A stretch of 64,000 bases of DNA from Nocardia inohanensis NBRC 100128 (lineage in GTDB: Bacteria; Actinomycetota; Actinomycetes; Mycobacteriales; Mycobacteriaceae). Location of the stretch: assembly GCF_001612945.1 (NCBI RefSeq), contig NZ_BDBK01000001.1:682001-746000 (forward strand). The letters are read 5' to 3'. Below, one piece after another: positions 51,082 to 59,703 of the stretch. A program made the position numbers and the translations under genes. Every line of letters begins with the position of its first letter. Positions within the stretch are counted from its first letter, which is position 1. The notes beneath the pieces were generated by a model. It searched no databases, was not told where the DNA came from, and was given only the letters and a program-made list of their open reading frames with translations.

Positions 51082-51660
51082 ATGGGTGTGGCTCGCACTC
51101 CGCGCGAGACCTGGATCGAACAGGGGTTGCAGACCCTGTCCGCGGGTGGCGTGGATGCCGTGCGCGTCGAGGTATTGGCCAAGGCGCTCGGCGTCACCAA
51201 AGGTGGGTTCTACGGCTATTTCGCCGACCGCAACGCCCTGCTCGAGGCGATGCTCGAGACCTGGGAGCGGGAGAGCATCGCTGACGTACTCGCCCGTGTC
51301 GCAACGGAATCGGATCCGAAGGTCAAAGTCGTATTGGCCGGACGGCTGACCTTGTCGGGCGATCGCATGCTGGGCATCGACTTGGCGATCCGGGATTGGG
51401 CGCGCCGTGACGCCGCCGTCGCCGAGCGCCTGCGCCGGGTGGACGATCAGCGCATGGAGTTGCTGCGCGAAATGATCGGCACCTTCTGCACCGACCCCGA
51501 CGAGATCGAAGCCCGCAGCCTGCTCGCCTTCTGCCTGGCCATCGGCAATCAGTTTCTCGCGGCGGGCCATCAGGGCCGGACCCGTGCGGAAGTCCGTGCC
51601 CGCGCCTCCGCCATCATCCTGAATCGTCCGCCCGGGCAGGATCCGTTTGCCCCGGACTGA
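51082..51660 (+). CDS. TetR-family regulator
   Basis: A 192-residue TetR protein. Helix-turn-helix near residues 10-55: ETWIEQGLQTLSAGGVDAVR, EVLAKALGVTKGGFYGYFAD. The C-terminal domain contains GDRMLGIDLAIRDWARRDAA, typical of TetR proteins that sense small aromatic or drug-like ligands. ATG 51082. Divergent from the alpha/beta hydrolase gene, with a candidate operator between them; convergent with the SDR gene across a strong terminator. Confidence 0.9.
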   Translation: MGVARTPRETWIEQGLQTLSAGGVDAVRVEVLAKALGVTKGGFYGYFADRNALLEAMLETWERESIADVLARVATESDPKVKVVLAGRLTLSGDRMLGIDLAIRDWARRDAAVAERLRRVDDQRMELLREMIGTFCTDPDEIEARSLLAFCLAIGNQFLAAGHQGRTRAEVRARASAIILNRPPGQDPFAPD

Positions 51661-51719
51661 AGCGCCCGAATTCCGTTGGCGCAGACCGGTTGTGGCGCGC
51701 TGCCGAGCCGAATGCGAAG

Positions 51720-51750
51720 AGCGGCCGGAGATCCGAGATCTCCGGCCGCT
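51720..51750. terminator. Bidirectional hairpin terminator
   Basis: Perfect 14-base arms AGCGGCCGGAGATC and GATCTCCGGCCGCT around CGA, between the convergent TetR and SDR genes. Confidence 0.8.
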
Positions 51751-51764
51751 CCCGTACCGCGAAT

Positions 51765-52526
51765 CTAGCGCGGCGCCATACGGATCGCGCCGTCGAGCCG
51801 GATGGTCTCACCGTTCAGCATCGGGTTCTCCACGATGTGGCGAACCAGCGCGCCGTACTCGGACGGATCGCCGAGGCGGGCCGGGTGCGGAACCTGCTTG
51901 CCCAGCGCCGCGATGGCCTCGTCGGGCAGGGTCGCGAACAGCGGGGTGTGGAACAGGCCCGGCGCGATGGTGCAGACGCGAATCTTGAACGATGCCAGGT
52001 CACGTGCCACCGGCAGGGTCAGGCCCACGATGCCGCCCTTGGAGGCGGAGTAGGCGGCCTGGCCGATCTGGCCGTCGAACGCCGCCACCGAGGCGGTGTT
52101 GACGATGACGCCGCGCTCGCCGTCGGCCTCCTCGGTCGCGGCGATGCGCTCGGCGGCCAGCCGGATCACGTTGAACGTGCCCACCAAGTTAACGTTGATG
52201 ATCTTGGTGAACGAGTCCAGCGGGAACGCGCCGGTCTTGCCGACGGTCTTGATCGCATTGCCGATGCCCGCGCAGTTCACCGCGATCCGCAGCGTGCCCA
52301 GGGCCTGGGCGGCATCCAGCGCGGCGGTGACATCCGCTTCGCTGGTCACGTCGCCGGGCGAGAACACCACGCGCTCACCGAGTTCCTCGGCGATGGCCTT
52401 GCCGTCGGACGAGGGCAGGTCGATGATGACGACCTTCGCGCCGGCCGAGTGCAGTTCGCGCACCGTGGCCAGGCCGAGTCCCGAGGCGCCGCCGGTTACC
52501 ACCGCGACGATGTCTGCTGTCTTCAC
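51765..52526 (-). CDS. SDR, 3-hydroxyacyl-CoA dehydrogenase (HSD10-like)
   Basis: A 253-residue classical SDR close to type-2 3-hydroxyacyl-CoA dehydrogenases: [20 protein letters not shown] at the N-terminus, [10 protein letters not shown] marking NAD preference, [22 protein letters not shown] with the catalytic Ser and Y-x3-K in [10 protein letters not shown] near residue 155. The segment [12 protein letters not shown] and the C-terminal [15 protein letters not shown] match this subgroup, which oxidises 3-hydroxyacyl-CoA in beta-oxidation or steroid breakdown. GTG 52526 with GGAGG five bases upstream. Stands alone before a bidirectional terminator. Confidence 0.92.
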   Translation of the reverse strand: MKTADIVAVVTGGASGLGLATVRELHSAGAKVVIIDLPSSDGKAIAEELGERVVFSPGDVTSEADVTAALDAAQALGTLRIAVNCAGIGNAIKTVGKTGAFPLDSFTKIINVNLVGTFNVIRLAAERIAATEEADGERGVIVNTASVAAFDGQIGQAAYSASKGGIVGLTLPVARDLASFKIRVCTIAPGLFHTPLFATLPDEAIAALGKQVPHPARLGDPSEYGALVRHIVENPMLNGETIRLDGAIRMAPR

Positions 52527-52817
52527 AAAACCTCCAAATGCTTGGTCTTGTTAATGTAGATTCTTCGCAGATCGGACTAAAAGGCACCCCCCGGCGTGGC
52601 GTGCACAAGCCCGTGACCGGGCTGCTATCGCGCGCACGCGCGGATAACAAGGAGAGCCTTTCGGCGCGTCGAGTCGTTGGAATCCTGCTTATGCGAGAGA
52701 ATTTCCAGTCGGGACCGTTCTGTCCACGGCGCACCCGGCGACGCGGCGGCGGATCCCGGCTCGAGCAGCAGACGATACGACCGTCCGACACAAACGACCG
52801 CCGAGAGGGTCCGCACC

Positions 52818-53495
52818 ATGCAGCGCGATGTGCCTGGGGACACGGGTTCCGGAGGAATGTTGAAGTCGTACAAAAAAGTCTCGCGCTGGTATCCGGCCCT
52901 GGAGCCCGCGGGCGAGCAGGCCGCCCGCGTGGCGCTCGACACCGCTTCCGGCGGTACCGAATTCGGTGACGACACCGGTCCGGCCCGCTATCCGCACTAC
53001 ATCCACGACGACGAACCCGAGCTCGACATCCCGCCGGTGCCGGATTCGCTGTTGCGCCGCAACAACTTCAGCGGCGCCTGGTCGGACTGGATGACCGGCC
53101 GTGAAACCGACTCGTACGCACCGAGAGTGCGCTACCGCGGGGCCACGGTGGTGGAATTCCCCACCGACACCGGCGAATCCGCCGAACCGGGGTCCGATCG
53201 CGCCTCCGCGCTGCTCGACGCCGTCGACGACGATCCGGCCACCCCGCCCGGAACCGGCCGGGGCAAACGACTTCTCGTGCTCGCCTTCCTGATCTTCGCT
53301 GTGCTGTTGCTAGCTGTCGCCGGAGGAGTTGCTCTATATGTGCTCAATTCCCACGGTGGCGCCGCGCAATCCCTCGGCACATCCTTGGGGGATGCGCGTT
53401 TCGACTCGAGCCGCGCCGTAGCGGCGTACAACGAAATGACGGCCACGATGAAGATCGGCGACCATATTCCTGCCGCGCGCATACCGGCCGGATAA
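52818..53495 (+). CDS. Single-pass membrane protein, first gene of the T4SS-like operon
   Basis: A 225-residue protein not recognised by family. A cytoplasmic part of about 150 residues, rich in Asp, Pro and Gly (RYPHYIHDDEPELDIPPVPD), precedes one helix (LLVLAFLIFAVLLLAVAGGV) near residues 152-175 and a 50-residue external tail. ATG 52818 has GAGAGG upstream. It begins a run of same-strand genes with gaps of 0-100 bases, continuing to the window's end. By position and topology it could be a membrane component or assembly factor of that system. Confidence 0.75.
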   Translation: MQRDVPGDTGSGGMLKSYKKVSRWYPALEPAGEQAARVALDTASGGTEFGDDTGPARYPHYIHDDEPELDIPPVPDSLLRRNNFSGAWSDWMTGRETDSYAPRVRYRGATVVEFPTDTGESAEPGSDRASALLDAVDDDPATPPGTGRGKRLLVLAFLIFAVLLLAVAGGVALYVLNSHGGAAQSLGTSLGDARFDSSRAVAAYNEMTATMKIGDHIPAARIPAG

Positions 53496-53512
53496 GAGGA
53501 GAGCTGAGACTG

Positions 53513-54388
53513 ATGGATCAGGACTGGAGCCGCTGGCTCGACGAAGTGCCCGAAGCGGGTGAATCGTCGAGTCCCGCCGCGCGTTCCAAGGCTCCGGTGG
53601 TGCGGCTGCGCAAACGCCGCGGCGACTCCGAGGATGCCGGGCCGGCGCAACGGCCGATCTTGGTGGTGGGTGGGTGCGGCGGCGCCGGTACCACCACCAC
53701 CGCCCTCGGGCTGGCGGGCGAGATCGCCGCCGCCGGTATCCAAACGGTAGCCGTGGACGGCACTTTCGCGGGCAGTGACCTCGCTTTACGCGGCGCTGAC
53801 GAGCATTTGAGCCCGATCAGCCTGCAATCGTGGCTCTACGGGCGCGGTGACGACGAACCCGCGCCGCTCAAGGAATGCCTCTCGCAGGCCACCTCCGGAA
53901 TCGGGCTGCTGTGGCGCGATCCGGCGCCACTGCGTCGCCGCGCAACCTACCTCACGGTCGCGCGCGCCATCGACGAATCCGGATACACGGCTGTATACGA
54001 CGGCGGCAACCCGATCGCCAGCCGCCATCTGCGCCCGCTGCTCGAGGACTCCGATATCGCTCTGGTGCTGTCGATTCCGGCCCGCGCCGACGCCGCCAAC
54101 CGCCTGCGCGTCACCCTGGAGTGGCTCGACGATCAGTTCGGCGGGCAGGGCGAGGGGCAGGGCGGCGGAATTGTCGGCGACACCACGATCGTCGTCTCAC
54201 ACCAGTTGCCGGGCAATGATTCTCGGGTCGCTGATCATTTGCGGGAGCATCTGGACGGCTGGGTGGCCGATATTCGCGAGATCCCCTACGACCCACACCT
54301 GGCGCGCGGAGAGCTGGTGCGGCACAGCAACCTCGCCGCCGAGACACGCCGCGCGTATCGCCGCCTGCTTGCTGGAGTGGCATCATGA
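53513..54388 (+). CDS. MinD/ParA-like protein with degenerate P-loop
   Basis: A 291-residue protein with the MinD/ParA fold. The P-loop region reads VVGGCGGAGTTTTALGLAGE near residue 54: the deviant Walker A K-G-G-x-G-K-T-T has lost both Lys residues (Cys55, Thr60). A switch-like VAVDGTFAGSDLALRGAD and a later VYDGGNPIASRHLRPLL (Walker B-like VYDGG) remain. Loss of the Lys residues suggests weak or no ATP hydrolysis. Similar proteins accompany secretion and conjugation loci and may position the machine. It starts 17 bases after the previous gene and overlaps the next in ATGA. Confidence 0.8.
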   Translation: MDQDWSRWLDEVPEAGESSSPAARSKAPVVRLRKRRGDSEDAGPAQRPILVVGGCGGAGTTTTALGLAGEIAAAGIQTVAVDGTFAGSDLALRGADEHLSPISLQSWLYGRGDDEPAPLKECLSQATSGIGLLWRDPAPLRRRATYLTVARAIDESGYTAVYDGGNPIASRHLRPLLEDSDIALVLSIPARADAANRLRVTLEWLDDQFGGQGEGQGGGIVGDTTIVVSHQLPGNDSRVADHLREHLDGWVADIREIPYDPHLARGELVRHSNLAAETRRAYRRLLAGVAS

Positions 54389-55038
54389 CCGCAGCCATGA
54401 AGGAACGCCGTAAATCGTCCGAGCACGCCATGGCGGCCGGAGTCGTGCCGCCGCCCGAAACCCGCCGCGCACCCATCTGGGACCGGCCCGTACCCGGCGG
54501 TGGCCGCGCACCCCTGGTGTGGCTGCTCGGCGTGCACGGCGGCGCGGGCGCAACGACTCTCGCGCACGTGCTCGCCCCCGCCGCCGACGCCTACCGGCGC
54601 TGGCCCGGCGTCTTCGAACGCGAATCACCCTTCGTCGTCCTGATCGCCCGCGAGACCATCGCCGGATTGACCCGCGCCCACGACCTGCTGCGCCAGCATC
54701 ACGCCGGCCTCGCGGGTTCGTGCGAGGTGCTGGGCCTGGTGACGGTCGCGGCGCGCCCGGGCCGGATGCCCGCCGAGATCCGCCGTTATCGCGATGTGGT
54801 CGGGTCATTGGCGGGTCAGGTGTGGCAGGTGCCGTGGCACGAGGAATGGACGCTGGTCGAGGCCGATCAGCTGCCCGTCTGGTCGCCCGGCGACGCCGTG
54901 CCGCAGCAGCGCAAGCGGAAAACCGATGCGCTGGCCGAGGTCACCCCCGATATGCGCGAACTGGGCGCGGGCATCGTCGCCGCCGTCCAGGATGCGCTCG
55001 ACGCGCCCGGGCTCGACGAGCCGGGCCGTCGGGAGTGA
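54385..55038 (+). CDS. DUF6668-like MinD-fold protein
   Basis: A 217-residue protein: a charged, Pro-rich N-terminus of about 45 residues and then LVWLLGVHGGAGATTLAHVL, again a Walker A-like loop without Lys (HGGAGATT). The rest, including FVVLIARETIAGLTRAHDLL, follows a MinD-like layout but is short and lacks a clear Walker B Asp. I recognise it as the DUF6668 type found in actinobacterial conjugation-like loci. Translationally coupled to the preceding MinD-like gene (ATGA). Function unknown; a partner of that protein is inferred. Confidence 0.75.
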   Translation: MTAAMKERRKSSEHAMAAGVVPPPETRRAPIWDRPVPGGGRAPLVWLLGVHGGAGATTLAHVLAPAADAYRRWPGVFERESPFVVLIARETIAGLTRAHDLLRQHHAGLAGSCEVLGLVTVAARPGRMPAEIRRYRDVVGSLAGQVWQVPWHEEWTLVEADQLPVWSPGDAVPQQRKRKTDALAEVTPDMRELGAGIVAAVQDALDAPGLDEPGRRE

Positions 55039-55186
55039 TCATGTACGGGACTGGAATGCTTTGCGCGCGAACATGTTCCCGGGTTCCGGGACCGGAAGGA
55101 CCTTTATCTCTAGGAGTTGTCGGGGCCGGTCGGCCGGTGACCGGCGAATTTGTTAATAGCAGTTCGCTTTTGGAGAAGGACAGACA

Positions 55187-55486
55187 ATGAGCATGCTCCT
55201 CGCTGCCGCACACGATGTGTACGGCACCATCCTCGCGCAAGCGGGGGTGGGCAATCCGACCCCCGAAGCTCCACCCGCTTCGGAAAAACTACTCAAGCTG
55301 GTTCGTTACTTCACCTGGTTCGTGCTTTTGTCGGGCATCTTGGGCATCACCTACGCGGGCGGCCGCTTCGCGTGGGAGAAGTGGACAGGAGGCGGTTTGG
55401 AATCCCCGAAGATGGTGGCCGGAGCCATGATCGGCGGAATCGTGGCGACCAGTGCGGGAACCATCATGAATGCCGTGATCACCTAA
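55187..55486 (+). CDS. Small two-helix membrane protein (VirB2/TrbC-like topology), copy 1
   Basis: A 99-residue membrane protein: a 40-residue N-terminus with a weak hydrophobic start (MLLAAAHDVYGTILAQAG) that may be a signal, then helices YFTWFVLLSGILGITYAGGR and MVAGAMIGGIVATSAGTIMN joined by a short charged loop. Size and topology equal VirB2/TrbC pilins of type IV systems. The next gene encodes a protein of the same build. GGAGAAGG precedes ATG 55187. Its stop TAA shares a base with the next ATG (TAATG). Pilin function is an inference from topology and context. Confidence 0.72.
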   Translation: MSMLLAAAHDVYGTILAQAGVGNPTPEAPPASEKLLKLVRYFTWFVLLSGILGITYAGGRFAWEKWTGGGLESPKMVAGAMIGGIVATSAGTIMNAVIT

Positions 55487-55752
55487 TGTCCGGCACGGTG
55501 GTGCTACTCGCCTACAAGCAGATGCCGGCCGACGTGCTGCGGCCCATCATGCAGTTGATCGACTGGCTGCTGTGGTGCGTACTGCTGCTCTGCATGGCCT
55601 GGATGATCGTTTCGGCAGGGCGGATGTGGTACACGTTCCGCAATGCCGAATGGGCCGAGAACGACGCCACGCACGGGGTGGTGATGAGCCTGCTGGGCGC
55701 GATCATGGCGTCGTCGGCCAGCGGCATCGCACTCGCCCTGCTGCCGACGTAA
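55486..55752 (+). CDS. Small two-helix membrane protein, copy 2
   Basis: An 88-residue protein with the same layout as the preceding one: DWLLWCVLLLCMAWMIVSAG, a charged loop WYTFRNAEWAEND, and GVVMSLLGAIMASSASGIAL. The two are probably diverged duplicates; copy 2 lacks the N-terminal signal-like part. The start overlaps the previous stop by one base, so the two products are made together. Role as second pilin-like or VirB3-like subunit is inferred. Confidence 0.72.
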   Translation: MSGTVVLLAYKQMPADVLRPIMQLIDWLLWCVLLLCMAWMIVSAGRMWYTFRNAEWAENDATHGVVMSLLGAIMASSASGIALALLPT

Positions 55753-55842
55753 GGCGCGGTCGCTGCCCTTGACCCCGGAAGCCTTGTTTTCCGACATGCG
55801 AACCGAATTTCCCACTGACACAACACCCTTGGAGGCAGGACG

Positions 55843-56667
55843 ATGAGCGAGAAGGAGTCGCCCGAGCGCGACCGCGTCTCGTTCGGCGTCATCGCCTCGG
55901 CGGCCGTGGTGGTGCTCATCATCATCGTGGGTGTCGTGATGTTCATCGGGCGTGACGACAGTAAACCCGCGGTGCAGGGCGACGGGTCGGTTTCGGTATC
56001 TTCCGATCCCGGCGCCACCGGATTCGCCCCCGCCGACGTGGATCTGTTCGGCCGTCGCGTCGACATTCCCAACAACACCGCCGGGCAGCCGCTGCCGCAG
56101 GACCCGTCCCGGCAGCACAAGCCCTCGGACAACGACTGGCTCACCGCCGCCCCCGCCGGGACGACGGAAGCGCACGGCTGGCAGCGGGTCTACGGAGCCT
56201 CGGTACCCTTCTCCACCTCCGACGGCCCCGCCCGGCTGGAAAACGGTCTGGCCGTGGGCTATTCGCACACCCCGCAGGGTGCGGTGCTGGCCGCCGCGCA
56301 GATCACCTACCGGCTCAACGCCCGTCCCGCCGACCGTGAACTCTACGTGCGGCAGGTGCGGGTCTCCGCGCAACAGGTCACCGCCTACGACCAGGCGCTG
56401 GCCGAATCACGGCTGCCGAAACAACAGCCCGAGCGGGTGACCAAATACCTGGTGGCGCCGGACGCCTTCCAGGTCGAGAACTACGCCGACGACATGGCCA
56501 TCGTGCGGCTCGCCGCGCGCGGGCCGGTGGTGGAGAACCGCCAGCTGTGGGCGGCGGTCCGGCTGATCATGGTGTGGGACGCCGGTGACTGGCGGCTCAA
56601 GCCATCGACCTCCAAGTCCTCCCAGACCGACTACGTGGATTCGCTTGCGGGGTGGACGAAATGGTGA
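55843..56667 (+). CDS. VirB8/TcpC-like single-pass membrane protein
   Basis: A 274-residue bitopic protein: a short charged cytoplasmic start, one helix (VIASAAVVVLIIIVGVVMFI) at residues 15-36, and an external domain. That domain has a Pro/Ser-rich stalk to about residue 100, then an NTF2-like region ending WAAVRLIMVWDAGDWRLKPS. This topology and the closing W-D-x-G-D-W strand resemble VirB8/TcpC assembly factors of type IV systems. ATG 55843 with GGAGG upstream. Family assignment is by topology and context only. Confidence 0.72.
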   Translation: MSEKESPERDRVSFGVIASAAVVVLIIIVGVVMFIGRDDSKPAVQGDGSVSVSSDPGATGFAPADVDLFGRRVDIPNNTAGQPLPQDPSRQHKPSDNDWLTAAPAGTTEAHGWQRVYGASVPFSTSDGPARLENGLAVGYSHTPQGAVLAAAQITYRLNARPADRELYVRQVRVSAQQVTAYDQALAESRLPKQQPERVTKYLVAPDAFQVENYADDMAIVRLAARGPVVENRQLWAAVRLIMVWDAGDWRLKPSTSKSSQTDYVDSLAGWTKW

Positions 56668-56734
56668 CAACCGCAACCCGGCGCATCGCGAACCTGAATA
56701 ACGTGGCATCGCGACCCATCGAGAGGTGGATTAC

Positions 56735-58210
56735 ATGCTGAGGCGCATACTCACGATCTTCGCGGTCGTGTTCACCGTCATGCTCGCGACTCCGACGGCG
56801 GCCTACGCGCAATACGGCTTCGACTCGGCCTGCAACGAATTACACGACTCGCTCGACGGTCTCGGCATCCCGGGCATCTCGCTCGGCGACGCCGCCTCGG
56901 CCGCGTGCAAGGCGGGCAATGTGGCCACCCATCCGGCCCAGGCCGCGGAGACCGTGCGTGACAAGGCCTGGGACTCCACCTTTGGCAAGGTGGTGGACTC
57001 GCTGATGAGTGGTCTGGGCGAGGCGCTGATCCTGGCGCTCACCTTCTGGATGAAGGTGCCCAACGAGCGCATCAGTGATACCGGAGCGCTATTCACCAAG
57101 ATCAACGACTACACCTATCAGGCGCAGATATTGCTCTTGATGGTGTCGGTCATCATCTCCGGAGCCAGACTCGCCGAGGCCAGACGCGGAGCCGCGGTCA
57201 ACGAGGCGGCCGAATCCTTCCGGATGTTCGCGCGCGTCGTCTTCAGCTCCTGGATGCTGGGCGCGGTCATCGTGGCGGCCACCCAGGCCTCGGACAAGTT
57301 CTCCGAATGGGTGATCAACGACGCCACCGACGGCAATGCCAAGGACCTGGCCGAGCTGATGGTGAAAACCTCCAGCCTGCAAGCGTTCTCGCCGGGCCTG
57401 GTGCTGATCATCGCCATCGTGGGTCTGCTCGGGGCGCTCGCGCAGATCGTGCTCGCCATCGTGCGGCAGGGGCTGCTGGTCGTCGCCGCGGGCGTACTGC
57501 CCTTGGCGGCAGCGGCATCGGGCACCAACACCGGAAAACAGTCCTACCCCAAGCTGATCAGCTGGATCATCGCGTTCATGCTGTGGAAGCCGGTGGCGGC
57601 CATCGTCTACATGATCGCCTTCACCACCGCCGGGCACGTGGACAGCCTCACCGAGGCCGGCACCCTGCCCGACGCCGATCAGGCGCAGCGGATGCTGGTG
57701 GCGCTGGTGCTGCTGTGCAGCGTCGCGTTCGTACTGCCCGCGCTGATGCGGCTGGCCACGCCGGCGGTCGCCATCGTGGGTAGCGGTGGATCCGGTTTGA
57801 CCGCCACCACGGGCACTTTGGTGGGTATCGCCGCACTCGGCGCGGTCGGCACCCGCGCGGTCGCCCCGCGCGCCGCGGCCGGCACCGCCGGTTACGTCGG
57901 TGGCCCGAACGGGCGCCGCGGACCCGGCGGCGGCGGACCCGGCGGCCGGGGCGGTGGCGGCGGCGGTGGCCGTCCGGTGCCCCCGCCGCGACCGGGCGGT
58001 GGCGGCGCCGGTGCGACACCCGCCGGGAATCCCTCCGGCGGTGGCGGCGGCGCAGTACCGTCGGGCGCGGCGCGCGCGGCCAATCGGGTCGCACAGGTGC
58101 GGGCCGCGACCGCGAGCCTCAACCGCGCCGACGAACGCATGGGCGATGTCGCCGGAGACCGCTGGGCCAACCGTTCACCCGACCTCGGTAGGAGCACCAT
58201 CCCGCGATGA
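56735..58210 (+). CDS. TrbL/VirB6-like polytopic membrane protein
   Basis: A 491-residue protein with a cleavable-looking signal (ILTIFAVVFTVMLATPTAAYA), then about six to seven hydrophobic helices, among them QILLLMVSVIISGARLAEAR, LVLIIAIVGLLGALAQIVLA and AQRMLVALVLLCSVAFVLPA. The last 130 residues are Gly/Pro/Ala-rich, with runs of Gly, and are probably disordered and cytoplasmic. Signal plus many helices plus disordered tail is the build of TrbL/VirB6 channel proteins. ATG 56735 has GAGAGGTGG upstream. The stop overlaps the SCO6880-family gene in ATGA. Confidence 0.82.
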   Translation: MLRRILTIFAVVFTVMLATPTAAYAQYGFDSACNELHDSLDGLGIPGISLGDAASAACKAGNVATHPAQAAETVRDKAWDSTFGKVVDSLMSGLGEALILALTFWMKVPNERISDTGALFTKINDYTYQAQILLLMVSVIISGARLAEARRGAAVNEAAESFRMFARVVFSSWMLGAVIVAATQASDKFSEWVINDATDGNAKDLAELMVKTSSLQAFSPGLVLIIAIVGLLGALAQIVLAIVRQGLLVVAAGVLPLAAAASGTNTGKQSYPKLISWIIAFMLWKPVAAIVYMIAFTTAGHVDSLTEAGTLPDADQAQRMLVALVLLCSVAFVLPALMRLATPAVAIVGSGGSGLTATTGTLVGIAALGAVGTRAVAPRAAAGTAGYVGGPNGRRGPGGGGPGGRGGGGGGGRPVPPPRPGGGGAGATPAGNPSGGGGGAVPSGAARAANRVAQVRAATASLNRADERMGDVAGDRWANRSPDLGRSTIPR

Positions 58211-59697
58211 CCATGACCGACACCTACGAGCGGCGCTCGTACGGCCTGTGGCAGAAGCCCCGCAGCGCAGGACTTTTCGGCCTGCGCTGGGGTGAGACCG
58301 TGGTCGGGTTCGCGGTGGTGATCACCGCGCTGCTCACGGCGCTGGTGGCGGGGCCGAAACCGGCCCTGTTCGTCGCGGGCTTCGGTCTGGTCGTGATGGT
58401 TCCACTGGTGTGGCGGACCGGGGGCCGCTCCGGCTACGAGACGGGATTGATGATGTTCCATTGGTTGCGCGGGCGAAGCAAAGGCGAGCACGTCTATCGC
58501 GGCGGGCGGTTCTCCCGGATTCCGGGCGGGGTGACACGGCTGCCCGGGTTGATGGCGCCGTCGCGGCTGTACGAGGGCGTGGATGCCGGCGGATACCAGT
58601 TCGGCATGATCCATCTGCCCCAATTCGGCCAGTACACAGTGGTTTTGCGGGCTTGGCCGCAGGGGCACGAGGCGGTCGATCAGCCGGTCATCGATCGGTG
58701 GGTCGGGGCGTGGGGCAACTTCCTGGCCTCGCTCGGGCAGACCTCCGACATCGTGGCCGTGGTGCCGGTGATCGACACCGTGCCCGAGACCGGTAACCGG
58801 CTGCTGACCGAGGTCGCGACCATCACCCGGCCCGAAGCGCCGGATCTGGCGCAGCAGGTGATGTACGAGCTGGCGACCGAATTGCCGCAGGAGCGAGTGC
58901 AATTGCTGCCGCGGGTGGCGATCACGTTCAAGGCGACCACCGCCGAACGGCGCAAGAACCCCGCCGAGGAAGCGGTCGAGATCGGCCGCCGGCTGCCCGG
59001 TATCTGTGCCGCGCTCGCCGAGGCCGGGGTGCGCTGCCAGCCCATGTCGGCCGATGACATCATCTCCTTCATCCGCCGCAGCTACGACCCGGCGGCGCAG
59101 GCCGACCTGGAGGTGGCCACCGGTGAACCGGGCGGACACGGGCTGGATTGGGCTGACGCGGGCCCGATCTCGCACGAGGAGCGCTGGGACCACTTCATCC
59201 ACGACGGCGGCCGCTCGGTCACCTGGGAGATGGACACCGCGCCCGAAGGCGCGGTCGACGAGCGCGTCCTGCAACGCCTGCTGGCCCCCAATCCCGAGGT
59301 GCCGCGCAAGCGCATCGCCATCGTCTACCGCCCGCACTCGGCCGGTGACGCCGCGCAGATCGTGGACGACGACTACAAGAACGCCCTGGTGGCACAGCAA
59401 TCCGAGCGCGGCGTCGTCTCCGCCGCTGCGACCCTGCGCGTGGGCGCCACCCAGCAGGCCCGCGAGGAGCAGGCCCGCGGCCACGGCGTCACCCGCTTCG
59501 GCGCACTGGTGACCATCACCGAACCGCTGCGCGGCGACCTGCCCCGCATCGAAGCCATCACCCGGGACCTGTCCACCCAGGCCCGCCTGAAGATCCGCCG
59601 CTGCTACCGCTACCAGGGCGCCGCCTTCGCCGCCTCGCTCGGCTGCGGCGTGATCCTCCCCGAACACGCCACCATCCCGAAAGCCCTCGCAGGGTGA
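58207..59697 (+). CDS. SCO6880-family type IV secretion/conjugation protein
   Basis: A 496-residue protein of the actinobacterial SCO6880 family. The start YGLWQKPRSAGLFGLRWGET precedes two helices (about residues 30-70: VVGFAVVITALLTALVAGPK, ALFVAGFGLVVMVPLVW), which look like a VirB3/PrgI-type module. A soluble domain of about 400 residues follows, including LTEVATITRPEAPDLAQQVM. Family members pair with the VirB4-like ATPase encoded next, as the membrane anchor of the motor. Start ATG 58207 overlaps the previous stop (ATGA); the ATPase gene follows after six bases. Confidence 0.85.
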   Translation: MTMTDTYERRSYGLWQKPRSAGLFGLRWGETVVGFAVVITALLTALVAGPKPALFVAGFGLVVMVPLVWRTGGRSGYETGLMMFHWLRGRSKGEHVYRGGRFSRIPGGVTRLPGLMAPSRLYEGVDAGGYQFGMIHLPQFGQYTVVLRAWPQGHEAVDQPVIDRWVGAWGNFLASLGQTSDIVAVVPVIDTVPETGNRLLTEVATITRPEAPDLAQQVMYELATELPQERVQLLPRVAITFKATTAERRKNPAEEAVEIGRRLPGICAALAEAGVRCQPMSADDIISFIRRSYDPAAQADLEVATGEPGGHGLDWADAGPISHEERWDHFIHDGGRSVTWEMDTAPEGAVDERVLQRLLAPNPEVPRKRIAIVYRPHSAGDAAQIVDDDYKNALVAQQSERGVVSAAATLRVGATQQAREEQARGHGVTRFGALVTITEPLRGDLPRIEAITRDLSTQARLKIRRCYRYQGAAFAASLGCGVILPEHATIPKALAG

Positions 59698-59703
59698 TCC
59701 CCC

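Noticed and set aside
55069..55078. GAACATGTTC as a LexA/SOS box
   Set aside because: The actinobacterial SOS box is GAAC-N4-GTTC; here only two bases separate the half-sites, and no SOS gene follows.
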